Shown here: one piece after another, positions 15,816-23,377 of the stretch
Layout: each line of letters starts with the position of its first letter
How positions within the stretch are numbered: the first letter of the stretch is position 1
Assembly (NCBI RefSeq): GCF_034675845.1
Contig: NZ_JAUCCU010000001.1
Coordinates: forward strand, 496,001 to 560,000
DNA: 64,000 bases
Source of the DNA: Castellaniella sp.
GTDB lineage: Bacteria > Pseudomonadota > Gammaproteobacteria > Burkholderiales > Burkholderiaceae_B
Reading direction: 5' to 3'
Notes under the pieces: generated by a model
Told to the model about the DNA's origin: nothing
Seen by the model: only the letters and a program-made list of their open reading frames with translations
Database searches by the model: none
Position numbers and translations under genes: made by a program

Positions 15816-16479
15816 TATCGACGTCTAGCAAATAGCCAAAGCCGCGTACCGTCTGGATATTGGCCCCAGTGCCATCCAGACGCTTGCGCAGGCGGTAGAC
15901 ATAGACTTCAACGGCATTCTCGCTGAAGTCCGCATCCCAGGCCGATAGGGAATTGACGATTTGTTGCTTGGTGACGACGCGGCCCTGCCGGGCCATCAAC
16001 ATTTCCAGCACGGAGAGTTCGCGTACCGATAGGGCCAGGCGCTGGCCATTGGCCCGAATCTGGCGCCCCACGGTATCGAATGCCAGCGGGCCGCACTCCA
16101 GGATAGTCTGGGCCTGGCCGACATGACGGCGGGCCAAAGCACGCACCCGGGCGGCCAGTTCGGGCAGTTCAAAGGGCTTCGTCACGTAATCATCCGCCCC
16201 GGCATCCAAGCCCGCCACCCGGTCATCCAGGCCGTCTCGGGCCGTCAGGATCAACACCGGGATCTGCACTCCATCGGCACGCAGCCGCCGCAAGACTTCC
16301 AGGCCGCTGAGGCCGGGAAGATTCAAATCCAGCAACAAGAGATCATAGGTCTGGGCAGTCACGGCTCCTTGGGCACAGTCGCCGGACTGCAGCCAGTCGA
16401 CGGCATAGCCCTGGCTGCCTAAAAACTCCTGCAGCGCATGGCCCAGGGTGGTGTCGTCTTCAATGACTAGTACTCGCAT
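15808..16479 (-). CDS. OmpR/PhoB-family response regulator
   Basis: 223 aa. Receiver domain with acidic pocket (VIEDD), phosphorylated aspartate in LLLLDLNLPGLSG, T and K positions in LILTARD and DDYVTKPFELPEL, then a winged-helix DNA-binding domain (LSVRELSVLEMLMARQGRVVTKQQIV, VEVYVYRLRKRLDG, VRGFGYLLD). Partner of the overlapping kinase. Of the QseB/TctD subgroup by sequence feel. Confidence 0.93.
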   Translation of the reverse strand: MRVLVIEDDTTLGHALQEFLGSQGYAVDWLQSGDCAQGAVTAQTYDLLLLDLNLPGLSGLEVLRRLRADGVQIPVLILTARDGLDDRVAGLDAGADDYVTKPFELPELAARVRALARRHVGQAQTILECGPLAFDTVGRQIRANGQRLALSVRELSVLEMLMARQGRVVTKQQIVNSLSAWDADFSENAVEVYVYRLRKRLDGTGANIQTVRGFGYLLDVDSV

Positions 16480-16563
16480 GGCGCGATTTTAGCCCGAAGA
16501 TCGTCTGATCAGGCGCACCCTGGCGTGCTCGTTACATAGCTGACAAGCGCATGAACAAAGGTT

Positions 16564-17040
16564 TTATTGCGCTGCAGCAGATGTTGGCGCCAGTGCCGAT
16601 GAATCTGCCGGGGCAGGCTTGGCCGCTGCACCGGGCTGCGTGACGAACCCCAAGCGTTTCATGCCGCCCCGGCGCGCCGCACCCATGATCTCGGCCAGCG
16701 CGCTGTAGCGGGTGTCCACATCCGCCCGGATACGAATCTCAGGCTGCGGGTCGGCGCCCGACTCTGCCGCAAACCGCGCCTCCAGGGCCTCGATGAGCAC
16801 GGGCTGGTCGTTCCAGAACAGCTGTCCGGCCGGATCGATGGCCAGATCAATCACAACAGGCTTTTGTTCCACCGGCTGGGCGGTCACCTGCGGCACATTG
16901 ATGCGAATCGAATGGCTGAGCAAAGGCGCCGTGATGATGAAAATCACCAACAAAACCAGCATCACATCGATCAGGGGTACCATATTGATTTCCGACATGG
17001 TGCTGCCCGAGCTCTTGGAGTCAAAACTGCCAAATGCCAT
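16564..17040 (-). CDS. exbD: TonB-system protein ExbD
   Basis: 158 aa. One N-terminal span with the essential membrane aspartate (INMVPLIDVMLVLLVIFIITAP), a periplasmic domain, and an Ala/Pro-rich tail. Uses proton-motive force with ExbB to energise TonB. Starts 2 bp after exbB stops. Confidence 0.95.
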   Translation of the reverse strand: MAFGSFDSKSSGSTMSEINMVPLIDVMLVLLVIFIITAPLLSHSIRINVPQVTAQPVEQKPVVIDLAIDPAGQLFWNDQPVLIEALEARFAAESGADPQPEIRIRADVDTRYSALAEIMGAARRGGMKRLGFVTQPGAAAKPAPADSSALAPTSAAAQ

Positions 17041-17042
17041 GA

Positions 17043-17972
17043 TCAGGCCTCCCGACTGCTGGCCAGGCTGATGTGACGGCCATGGCGTTCATGCCGATCA
17101 CGCGCCCCATCATCCACCTGCTGGCCGGTAATCAGAAAGGTAAACAGGTCATGGGCAAAAGCATCCAGTTGCGCCAGATAGACCCGGTTCAGGCGTACAA
17201 AGGCGTTATAGGCCAAGACTGCCGGAATCGCCACCGCCAGCCCCAGGCCGGTCATGATCAAGGCCTCGCCCACCGGCCCGGCAATGCGGTTGATGGTGAC
17301 GCCATCGGCCATCCCGATGCTGAGCAGCGCGTGATACACGCCCCAGACTGTCCCGAACAGGCCTACAAAGGGGGCCGTGGACCCAACTGAAGCCAGCACA
17401 GTCAGGCCGTTTTCCAAGCGGGCAGTTTCCTCGTCGATGACCTTGCGGATGATGCGCGTGACAAATGCCGCTGTCGAACCGCTTTCTTCCAGTTTGAGCG
17501 CCCCATATTTGGCATGATGCGCCTGTGCGTGGATCGCATGACTGGCCAGATGGGCAAAAGGCTCCTCGGCCCCGTGCGTGGCGATCTCGTTTTCAACCTG
17601 CTCCAGCGAACTGGCCGCCCAGAATTCCGACAGGAATGTCTTCGAGCGTCGGCGGATGCGCAGGTGCGTAAAGCCCTTGGCCAGAATCAAATACCAGCTG
17701 GCCAAGGACATCAGCATCAAAAAGACAAACAGCGACTTGCCTACGGCATCGCTTTGGCCGATGAAGTGCATCACGCCTTGGTCTGCCAGCGCCATATTCG
17801 GCGCGGTTGCCAGCACGGCCGTCGCCTGCGTCCCGCCCAGTACGGCAGCAGCTGCCGTATTCTGCGTCATTTCGGCAGCCACCTGGCCCGCTGCCACTGC
17901 GGCCTGAGCCACCTCCGGCCCTGCCGTCTGCGCCAGCGTCAGCGCAGCACTGCTGATCAGATCAAGCATCAT
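17043..17972 (-). CDS. exbB: TonB-system proton channel ExbB
   Basis: 309 aa, long form with an Ala-rich N-terminal extension that may be a cleaved signal peptide. MotA/TolQ/ExbB domain with three spans (FVFLMLMSLASWYLILAKG; LASVGSTAPFVGLFGTVWGVYHAL; EALIMTGLGLAVAIPAVLAYN). AGGAG lies 9 bases before the first ATG. Middle gene of tonB-exbB-exbD. Confidence 0.95.
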   Translation of the reverse strand: MMLDLISSAALTLAQTAGPEVAQAAVAAGQVAAEMTQNTAAAAVLGGTQATAVLATAPNMALADQGVMHFIGQSDAVGKSLFVFLMLMSLASWYLILAKGFTHLRIRRRSKTFLSEFWAASSLEQVENEIATHGAEEPFAHLASHAIHAQAHHAKYGALKLEESGSTAAFVTRIIRKVIDEETARLENGLTVLASVGSTAPFVGLFGTVWGVYHALLSIGMADGVTINRIAGPVGEALIMTGLGLAVAIPAVLAYNAFVRLNRVYLAQLDAFAHDLFTFLITGQQVDDGARDRHERHGRHISLASSREA

Positions 17973-18000
17973 GTTCTTGAACTCCTGTCAGGTCTCAGAC

Positions 18001-18807
18001 CTATAAAACAAAATCAAAAGGAATATCCACCAGTGCCTTATAGGCAATGCCATTTTCTGTATAGGGCCGAAAACGCGCCCGTTGCATGGCATCCACGGCA
18101 GCCTGATCCAGACGCTCATGGCCAGAAGACTTCTGCACCTTGACACTGGCTACCTGACCCAGGGGGGAAATCAGCACGCGCAACACCACCCGCCCCTGCT
18201 CACGCCGACGTTGCGACGTGCGCGGATAGTCCGGGCTGGGCCGTTTGCCCAAATAATCGACACGACCTATCGTGCGCGGACGGTCGGGGTCCACCGGCTG
18301 GGATTCACCCTTGGCCTGACTGGTCTGCTTTGCCCCGCCTGCCGTCACAGGCACGACAGCTACGGGTTTGGGCGGTGGCGCAGCCTGTGGTTTAGGTTTT
18401 TGTTTTGGCTGTGGCTTTGGTTTAGGCTGCTGTTTTGGCTTGGGCGGGGGCTCGGGCGCCTCGGTGATGGCCTCGGGCTCGGGCACTTCCACCACAGGCT
18501 CCGGTTCGGGTTCGGGTTCCGCCTCGACGATCGGTTCAGGCTCAAAAAAAGGTTCTGGGTCGGGAGGAACAATGACTTCCGGCTCAGGAATCTCGGGCAA
18601 GGGTTCTGCGGGCAGAGTTGCTGCAACAGGTTCGTCCACTGGACCCAATTCGACAAACTGCACATCAAAGGCATCGGGCTCACCCATCGCCACCTGCGCC
18701 ACGGGCGCCGACAGGATCATGGCCAGCGCAGCAGCATGCAACCCCACTGCCAGACCAGCAGCCGCCACCTTCAACCAGGGGAAACGCAAGGATGAGCCCA
18801 AAGCCAT
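18001..18807 (-). CDS. tonB: TonB energy transducer
   Basis: 268 aa. N-terminal span (residues 13-35), a Pro-Glu then Pro-Lys rich rod (about 60-150, EPEPEPEP and KPKPQPKQKPKP type repeats), and a C-terminal TonB domain with the YP motif (SPDYPRTSQRRREQGRVVLRV) ending DIPFDFVL. Delivers energy to outer-membrane receptors. The ATG at 18807 has CAGG just upstream; a GTG at 18822 is the alternative. A Fur-type box lies about 50 bp upstream. Confidence 0.95.
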   Translation of the reverse strand: MALGSSLRFPWLKVAAAGLAVGLHAAALAMILSAPVAQVAMGEPDAFDVQFVELGPVDEPVAATLPAEPLPEIPEPEVIVPPDPEPFFEPEPIVEAEPEPEPEPVVEVPEPEAITEAPEPPPKPKQQPKPKPQPKQKPKPQAAPPPKPVAVVPVTAGGAKQTSQAKGESQPVDPDRPRTIGRVDYLGKRPSPDYPRTSQRRREQGRVVLRVLISPLGQVASVKVQKSSGHERLDQAAVDAMQRARFRPYTENGIAYKALVDIPFDFVL

Positions 18808-18852
18808 AAACCTGAATACCACTGCAGTAAAAGCGGAATATTAGCAGAGATG

Positions 18853-18871
18853 TAAATGATTCTCAATGACA
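18853..18871. promoter_or_regulatory. Probable Fur box between tonB and the lipoprotein gene
   Basis: Read on the minus strand the site is TGTCATTGAGAATCATTTA, which contains the Fur-type heptamers TGAGAAT and ATCATT. It is in the 170 bp divergent region and fits iron repression of tonB-exbB-exbD; it may also cover the divergent lipoprotein gene. Motif match is seen; repression is inferred. Confidence 0.65.
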
Positions 18872-18976
18872 ATTGAATCTCTTTCAGAGAACATCAGCAT
18901 GCACTCCTTCACATCAATTACTATAATCTGCGCAATTCGCGGAATTGTGCCCGACCATCCTCCAACCAGGAATCCT

Positions 18977-20641
18977 ATGCGCCTGATAAACCGACGCCTC
19001 ATCGCTCTGATGGCTGTGCCACTAATGGCGCTGCTGGGGGCCTGCGACAGCGGATCCGGCGGAGACTCTGCCGCCCCCCCAGACCCTACCCCGCCACCGG
19101 GACCAAACATCAGCCTCAGTGGACAGGTCAGCTATGATTTCGTCCCTGCTGTCCCCGCCATCCAGGAAGGCTACGAATCTGCAACCCTGGACTACGACCA
19201 AACCCAGGCCAAACCCGTGCGCGGGGTGCTCGTGAAAGCAGTGGACTCCGCAGGCGACACCCTGGCCACGGCCACCACCGATGCCCAGGGGGGATTCAGC
19301 CTCAGCGTCCCCAAAAATACACAGGTACGGCTGCGCGCCATCAGCCAAATCGTGCAAACCGGACAGCCTAGCTGGGATTTTGCCGTGCGCGACAATACGT
19401 CGGCCGGATTCGCCGATAACCAGGCTGCCTTTTACGCCCTCGAAGGCCCCGCCTTCGATAGCGGCGAAACCCCACAAACGCATAATTTACATGCGGCTTC
19501 CGGCTGGGCAGGCCAAGACGGCTATGGACAACGCGTCCGGGCAGCCGCGCCTTTTGCCATCCTGGATCAGGTCTATACCGCCATCGAAAAAATTCGCAGC
19601 GTCGACCCCGATGTGCAGCTACATCCCCTGAACATCTACTGGAGCCCAGAAAACCAGCCTGCAGAGGGTGACGTTGCGCTCGGTGAAATCGGCACCAGCC
19701 ACTTCAACCATATGTCTGACCAGCCAGGCCTGTATATCCTGGGCAAAGCCGATGTCGATACCGATGAATACGACACCGGGGTCATTGTGCACGAATGGGG
19801 ACATTACCTGGAAAACTATGCCTCCCGATCAGATTCCATCGGCGGTAGCCATACCAGCGGCGACCGCCTGAACATGACCGTCGCCTTTGGCGAAGGATTT
19901 GGCAACGCACTGGCAGGCATAGTTCGCGACGACCCCTTGTATGTGGATACCTCTGGTCCCCGGCAAAGCATCGGCATGGTGCTGGATCTGGATACACTGG
20001 ACACAGCCGATGCAGGCTGGTTCAGCGAAGATGCGATCCAATACACCTTGTACCAGTGGTATAAATCCCCTAGCATCGGCCTGGCCCCGATCTATGGGGC
20101 CCTGGTTGGCCCGCAAAAAACCACCCCCGCCCTGACCAGCCTGTTTTCCTTTGCCACGTACCTGCGGGCCAGCGCACCCGCCGACGCTCAGGCCCTGATC
20201 GACCAATCCTTGCAGGCTATCCAGGTCATCTCGGGCAACGCCTTGGATATCTGGGGAACGCACCAGTACTACCCGGATAATCTTCGTCCCGACATGCGCG
20301 ACATCATCCTGCCCATCTACCGCGATCTGAACCCTGGGGCCCCGATTGGATTCTGCCTGAGCGAAACCTATGGCGAATACAATAAATTGGGCAATCGGGC
20401 GCTATTGCGCATCCGCATCCCACAAGCAGGCACGTATCGGCTAACTATACAAACCGAAGACGAGTCGACCGAGTTTCAGCTACAGGACGGGGGCCAGATC
20501 ATCCCTGAAAGCAGCACCGCCAACCCAAGCCCCGACACTTTGACCATCGATTTCCAATTGGCGACAGGCACCTATGTGGGACAGCTGGCCTCCGAAGTCA
20601 TCAACGGCTGCACCAACCTGCTGTTAAGCAAACAACACTAA
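18977..20641 (+). CDS. Lipoprotein with HEWGH metallopeptidase-like motif, unknown family
   Basis: 554 aa. Signal peptide with lipobox LLGAC (C23), a Pro-rich linker, a carboxypeptidase-regulatory-like beta domain (about residues 60-125, GVLVKAVDSAGDTLATATTD), then a domain with H272-E-W-G-H276 and a glutamate 30 residues later (E306 in FGEGFGNALAG), the layout of gluzincin zinc peptidases. A C-terminal beta domain follows. AGGAA precedes the ATG. I do not recognise the family; the peptidase activity is inferred from the zinc motif. It diverges from tonB across a Fur-type box and is followed 8 bp later by a secreted small protein. Confidence 0.75.
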   Translation: MRLINRRLIALMAVPLMALLGACDSGSGGDSAAPPDPTPPPGPNISLSGQVSYDFVPAVPAIQEGYESATLDYDQTQAKPVRGVLVKAVDSAGDTLATATTDAQGGFSLSVPKNTQVRLRAISQIVQTGQPSWDFAVRDNTSAGFADNQAAFYALEGPAFDSGETPQTHNLHAASGWAGQDGYGQRVRAAAPFAILDQVYTAIEKIRSVDPDVQLHPLNIYWSPENQPAEGDVALGEIGTSHFNHMSDQPGLYILGKADVDTDEYDTGVIVHEWGHYLENYASRSDSIGGSHTSGDRLNMTVAFGEGFGNALAGIVRDDPLYVDTSGPRQSIGMVLDLDTLDTADAGWFSEDAIQYTLYQWYKSPSIGLAPIYGALVGPQKTTPALTSLFSFATYLRASAPADAQALIDQSLQAIQVISGNALDIWGTHQYYPDNLRPDMRDIILPIYRDLNPGAPIGFCLSETYGEYNKLGNRALLRIRIPQAGTYRLTIQTEDESTEFQLQDGGQIIPESSTANPSPDTLTIDFQLATGTYVGQLASEVINGCTNLLLSKQH

Positions 20642-20649
20642 GGACCAAA

Positions 20650-21120
20650 ATGAAGACAACAATACTGGCCTTTGCCATGGTCCTCGGGCTTGGCCTGAGC
20701 CACGCCCCTGGGGCGCTGGCCCAAATAAGCAGCAAATCAGGCGCTATGGTCAAAGTCGAACGTGCCTACGAAACCAGTCTGGCGCTAGGGAGCAGTACCA
20801 GCATCGCCCTGAACTTCAAGGGACCGGCCAATACCGCCCTGGAAGTGCGCTACACCACCGACCCCGGTCTGCAGCTGGAATCCACCAGCCACACCGTGCT
20901 GCATACCAACCAGGATGGCTTGGCGTCAGACAGCCCCACTCTGCGCACCCTGGCCGAAGGGCGGCAGTATCTGAATATTTTCATCCGTCAAAACGGTCAG
21001 CAGCAGGCCGTATCTGTGCGCATCACAGTGGGCCAGGGCAAGGCTGCCAAACGGCAGAAAAACACCCAACAACTGACCACCCCCGAAGGACAGAACCTGA
21101 TCATCCTACCGTCTGAATAA
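20650..21120 (+). CDS. Secreted protein of unknown function, partner of the metallopeptidase lipoprotein
   Basis: 156 aa with a signal peptide (ILAFAMVLGLGLSHAPGALA) and a mature part that looks all-beta (short alternating hydrophobic strands such as SIALNFKGP, ALEVRYTTD, AVSVRITVG) with a basic C-terminus. It starts 8 bp after the lipoprotein gene, so they are co-transcribed. It could be a chaperone, inhibitor or substrate of the lipoprotein; no family was recognised. Confidence 0.7.
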   Translation: MKTTILAFAMVLGLGLSHAPGALAQISSKSGAMVKVERAYETSLALGSSTSIALNFKGPANTALEVRYTTDPGLQLESTSHTVLHTNQDGLASDSPTLRTLAEGRQYLNIFIRQNGQQQAVSVRITVGQGKAAKRQKNTQQLTTPEGQNLIILPSE

Positions 21121-21126
21121 ACCGGT

Positions 21127-21990
21127 TCAAACGGCCAGATCCAGCGGCAGGTCGGAAATATCCTTAAGCCGCCTGCCGTCTACCATGACGCGCAGCAAGT
21201 CTTCAGCGTCATCCATCCCTAAGCTTCGGATCGTGTCTTGCAGCTCATACAGGGCAAAATGGTAGACACAGTCAATATCACCGGTCCCCAGCGCAATGGA
21301 AGCCAATCGGCTGGGGGTGGGTTCTGCCGTGACCGCCATGATATGGGGCAAATGTCCCTTGCGGTTGCGCATCAGATTCAATGCTTCGGATCGGGAATTC
21401 TGTGCCCGATCGCTGCGAATGGTCCACTTGCACGAAATACTGGCATGCAACAGAGGTTTCCCACCGTTGTTCCTGCGCAGACTGGCCAAGGTGGAAACCC
21501 CCATATCGACCAACTGGCCTTGCGCGTTGACCGCCTCGTCTTCTTCCAGCTGGCGCACCACCACGATATCAGGGGTAATCGTGTAATCACTGCCCAGGGC
21601 TGCTGCTAATTCAGGGTCTTTTTTGGCTGCATTATCCAATGCAATCAAATGCGCGTATTGCTCGTATCGGGCAATTTCCAGGCGATTGCGACTGGACACC
21701 TGATGCACATCCCAAGATCCGGGCCGAAGATGATTCAAGTGCGTGAAGGTTTCCTGTATGAATTCAGCACAGACGCTTTCGAATTTATCACCAGCTGTCT
21801 GGCCTGCGCTCCGTTCGCTTATGGTTTCCGCCTGCAGGCGTTCGGCAATGCCCTGAGCAATTGCCTTGCTTGCCCTGTTGCTACTGTCCGCATTGCTGAC
21901 GACACCAGCTGCATTGATGGTCAGGATAGACTTTAGAAGATTGGCATGAAAACGCTTACGCGCCAGCAAAAAATGCGCCGTTTCAGTCAT
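21127..21990 (-). CDS. NgoMIV-type type II restriction endonuclease (predicted GCCGGC)
   Basis: 287 aa, nearly the length of R.NgoMIV (286) and alike over the whole protein: GVVSNADSSNRASKAIAQGI, PGSWDVHQVSSRNRLEIARY, ALGSDYTITPDIVV and HASISCKWTIRSDRAQN, the last two carrying the catalytic Asp and the SxCK-type lysine. The C-terminal RLKDISDLPLDLAV also matches. The ATG overlaps the methyltransferase stop (TGATG), so the two are translationally coupled with the methyltransferase first. The specificity is inferred from the family. Confidence 0.92.
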   Translation of the reverse strand: MTETAHFLLARKRFHANLLKSILTINAAGVVSNADSSNRASKAIAQGIAERLQAETISERSAGQTAGDKFESVCAEFIQETFTHLNHLRPGSWDVHQVSSRNRLEIARYEQYAHLIALDNAAKKDPELAAALGSDYTITPDIVVVRQLEEDEAVNAQGQLVDMGVSTLASLRRNNGGKPLLHASISCKWTIRSDRAQNSRSEALNLMRNRKGHLPHIMAVTAEPTPSRLASIALGTGDIDCVYHFALYELQDTIRSLGMDDAEDLLRVMVDGRRLKDISDLPLDLAV

Positions 21991-22961
21991 CAAGCCACCC
22001 TGAAAATACGTTTTGCGCCCAGTGCAATCGACAGCTGCCGAGCCACTGCGGCGGCTACCGGAGGGGGAAAGGCGTTGCCAATCTGACGATAGGCGGCGGT
22101 TTTTCGCCCGAATATCTGCCACGCATCCGGAAAGCCTTGAATTCGTGCGGTCATCCGCGTAGTCAGGCGCGGCATGCCTTCAAAATCTGGTCCCGGCGCA
22201 GCATCCCAAAGACCCATCCCATCCACCCCAAGCGCAGCCCAGGCGCGCTTCGCCCGGGTCGGCCCCAGGTCTGGACCCCCATGTTTCTTAGAGCCGCCCA
22301 CCAAGGTAGGGGCAATCGCATTTGCCTGCTCGACCCAGCGATTTACACCGCGCCAGCCGTTTTCCGCCATCAAATCGCGCAGCAACTCACCCACCGTAGG
22401 CGGTTGAATGCCCAACGGATCAGGCCAAGAGAAGTGATCCGCCAAATCCTTGCGAATACCGACGAAAATAACCCTGGGGCGCAGTTGTGACACCCCATAA
22501 TCTGAAGCATTATGCAGCCGCCATCCAGGGACATAACCGAGCTTTTTCAGCTGATTTTCAACCTTGCAGCGATAATCCTCGAACACAGCATCCAACAATC
22601 CCCTGACATTTTCCAGCATGACTGCCCGAGGCCGGATTTCGTCAACCAGACGGATGGCTTCAGGAAATAAATCGCGCTCGTCCTGATCACCCAGTTGCTT
22701 GCCAGCCTTCGAGAATGGTGGACACGGAACACCTCCAGCTACCAAATCAACGCCTTGATAGGGTCTGCCATCAAATGTCTTGATGTCACCTTCGATGACG
22801 TTCCACTCAGGGCGATTTAGCCGCAAAGTCTGACAAGCTGCCGGTTCAATTTCAATCAAGGCAGAATGACCAAAACCACCCTGTTCAAGCCCCAAAGCCT
22901 GTCCTCCTGCGCCTGCGCATAATTCGACGGACGTGAAAGGGGTGACGGGGAGTTGGCGCAT
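21990..22961 (-). CDS. DNA (cytosine-5-)-methyltransferase of the NgoMIV-type system
   Basis: 323 aa. C5-methyltransferase motifs: I (FTSVELCAGAGGQALGLEQ), IV with catalytic cysteine C80 (GGVPCPPFSKAG), VI (ENVRG), VIII (QLRPRVIFVGI) and X (QIGNAFPPPVA). The ATG at 22961 has a near-perfect AAGGAGG 5 bases upstream. Methylates the site cut by the overlapping nuclease. No controller (C) protein gene is present upstream; putting the methyltransferase first in the operon may be the only safety order. Confidence 0.94.
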   Translation of the reverse strand: MRQLPVTPFTSVELCAGAGGQALGLEQGGFGHSALIEIEPAACQTLRLNRPEWNVIEGDIKTFDGRPYQGVDLVAGGVPCPPFSKAGKQLGDQDERDLFPEAIRLVDEIRPRAVMLENVRGLLDAVFEDYRCKVENQLKKLGYVPGWRLHNASDYGVSQLRPRVIFVGIRKDLADHFSWPDPLGIQPPTVGELLRDLMAENGWRGVNRWVEQANAIAPTLVGGSKKHGGPDLGPTRAKRAWAALGVDGMGLWDAAPGPDFEGMPRLTTRMTARIQGFPDAWQIFGRKTAAYRQIGNAFPPPVAAAVARQLSIALGAKRIFRVA

Positions 22962-23094
22962 GAATCCTCCTTTGGTGACACAGGCAGCGATCTTCGCGCA
23001 AAACCCATATTGAACCAAAGATACCCAAATCAGCATCTGAAGACAATGGGTCGAGCAGCTTTGAGCGCAGCGTCTATGCGAGCACACAAACAGC

Positions 23095-23129
23095 AAAAAA
23101 CCCGCAAGACAATGTCTACGCGGGTTTCG
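23095..23129 (-). terminator. Terminator downstream of tRNA-Leu
   Basis: On the minus strand AACCCGCGTAGAC pairs in part with GTCTTGCGGGTT and is followed by six T residues. It ends the tRNA-Leu transcript before the methyltransferase gene. The remaining sequence between 22962 and 23094 shows only the promoter region of the methyltransferase, with nothing else recognisable. Confidence 0.8.
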
Positions 23130-23183
23130 CTTTTTCTGATGTCAGTAGACATCGTACTGAATTGGACTTCTTTATAAAAGAAG

Positions 23184-23268
23184 TGGTGCCCAGGAGAGGA
23201 CTCGAACCTCCACACCTTGCGGCACATGGACCTGAACCATGCGCGTCTACCAATTCCGCCACCTGGGC
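23184..23268 (-). tRNA. tRNA-Leu (anticodon CAG)
   Basis: 85 nt class II tRNA with encoded CCA. Acceptor stem GCCCAGG pairs with CCTGGGC, the T loop is GGTTCGAGTCC, and the anticodon loop TTCAGGT gives CAG, reading CUG. The long variable arm (TGCCGCAAGGTGT) is typical of leucine tRNA. Confidence 0.97.
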
Positions 23269-23377
23269 ACGGCATAACGTGTATGCTATTGCTTTCGTTG
23301 AATCCGCCGCATTTTTTGTGCGCCGCCTCAGCGAAGACAGAACTATACAATACATTTTTTTTGGATGCAAACAGCCT

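Noticed and set aside
22974..23030. CTTTGGT/ACCAAAG inverted repeat upstream of the methyltransferase
   Set aside because: Short arms separated by a long spacer; expected by chance.
23162..23377. Upstream extension of rnr by about 70 codons
   Set aside because: It runs antisense through tRNA-Leu, has no good ribosome site, and would make RNase R longer than the family.
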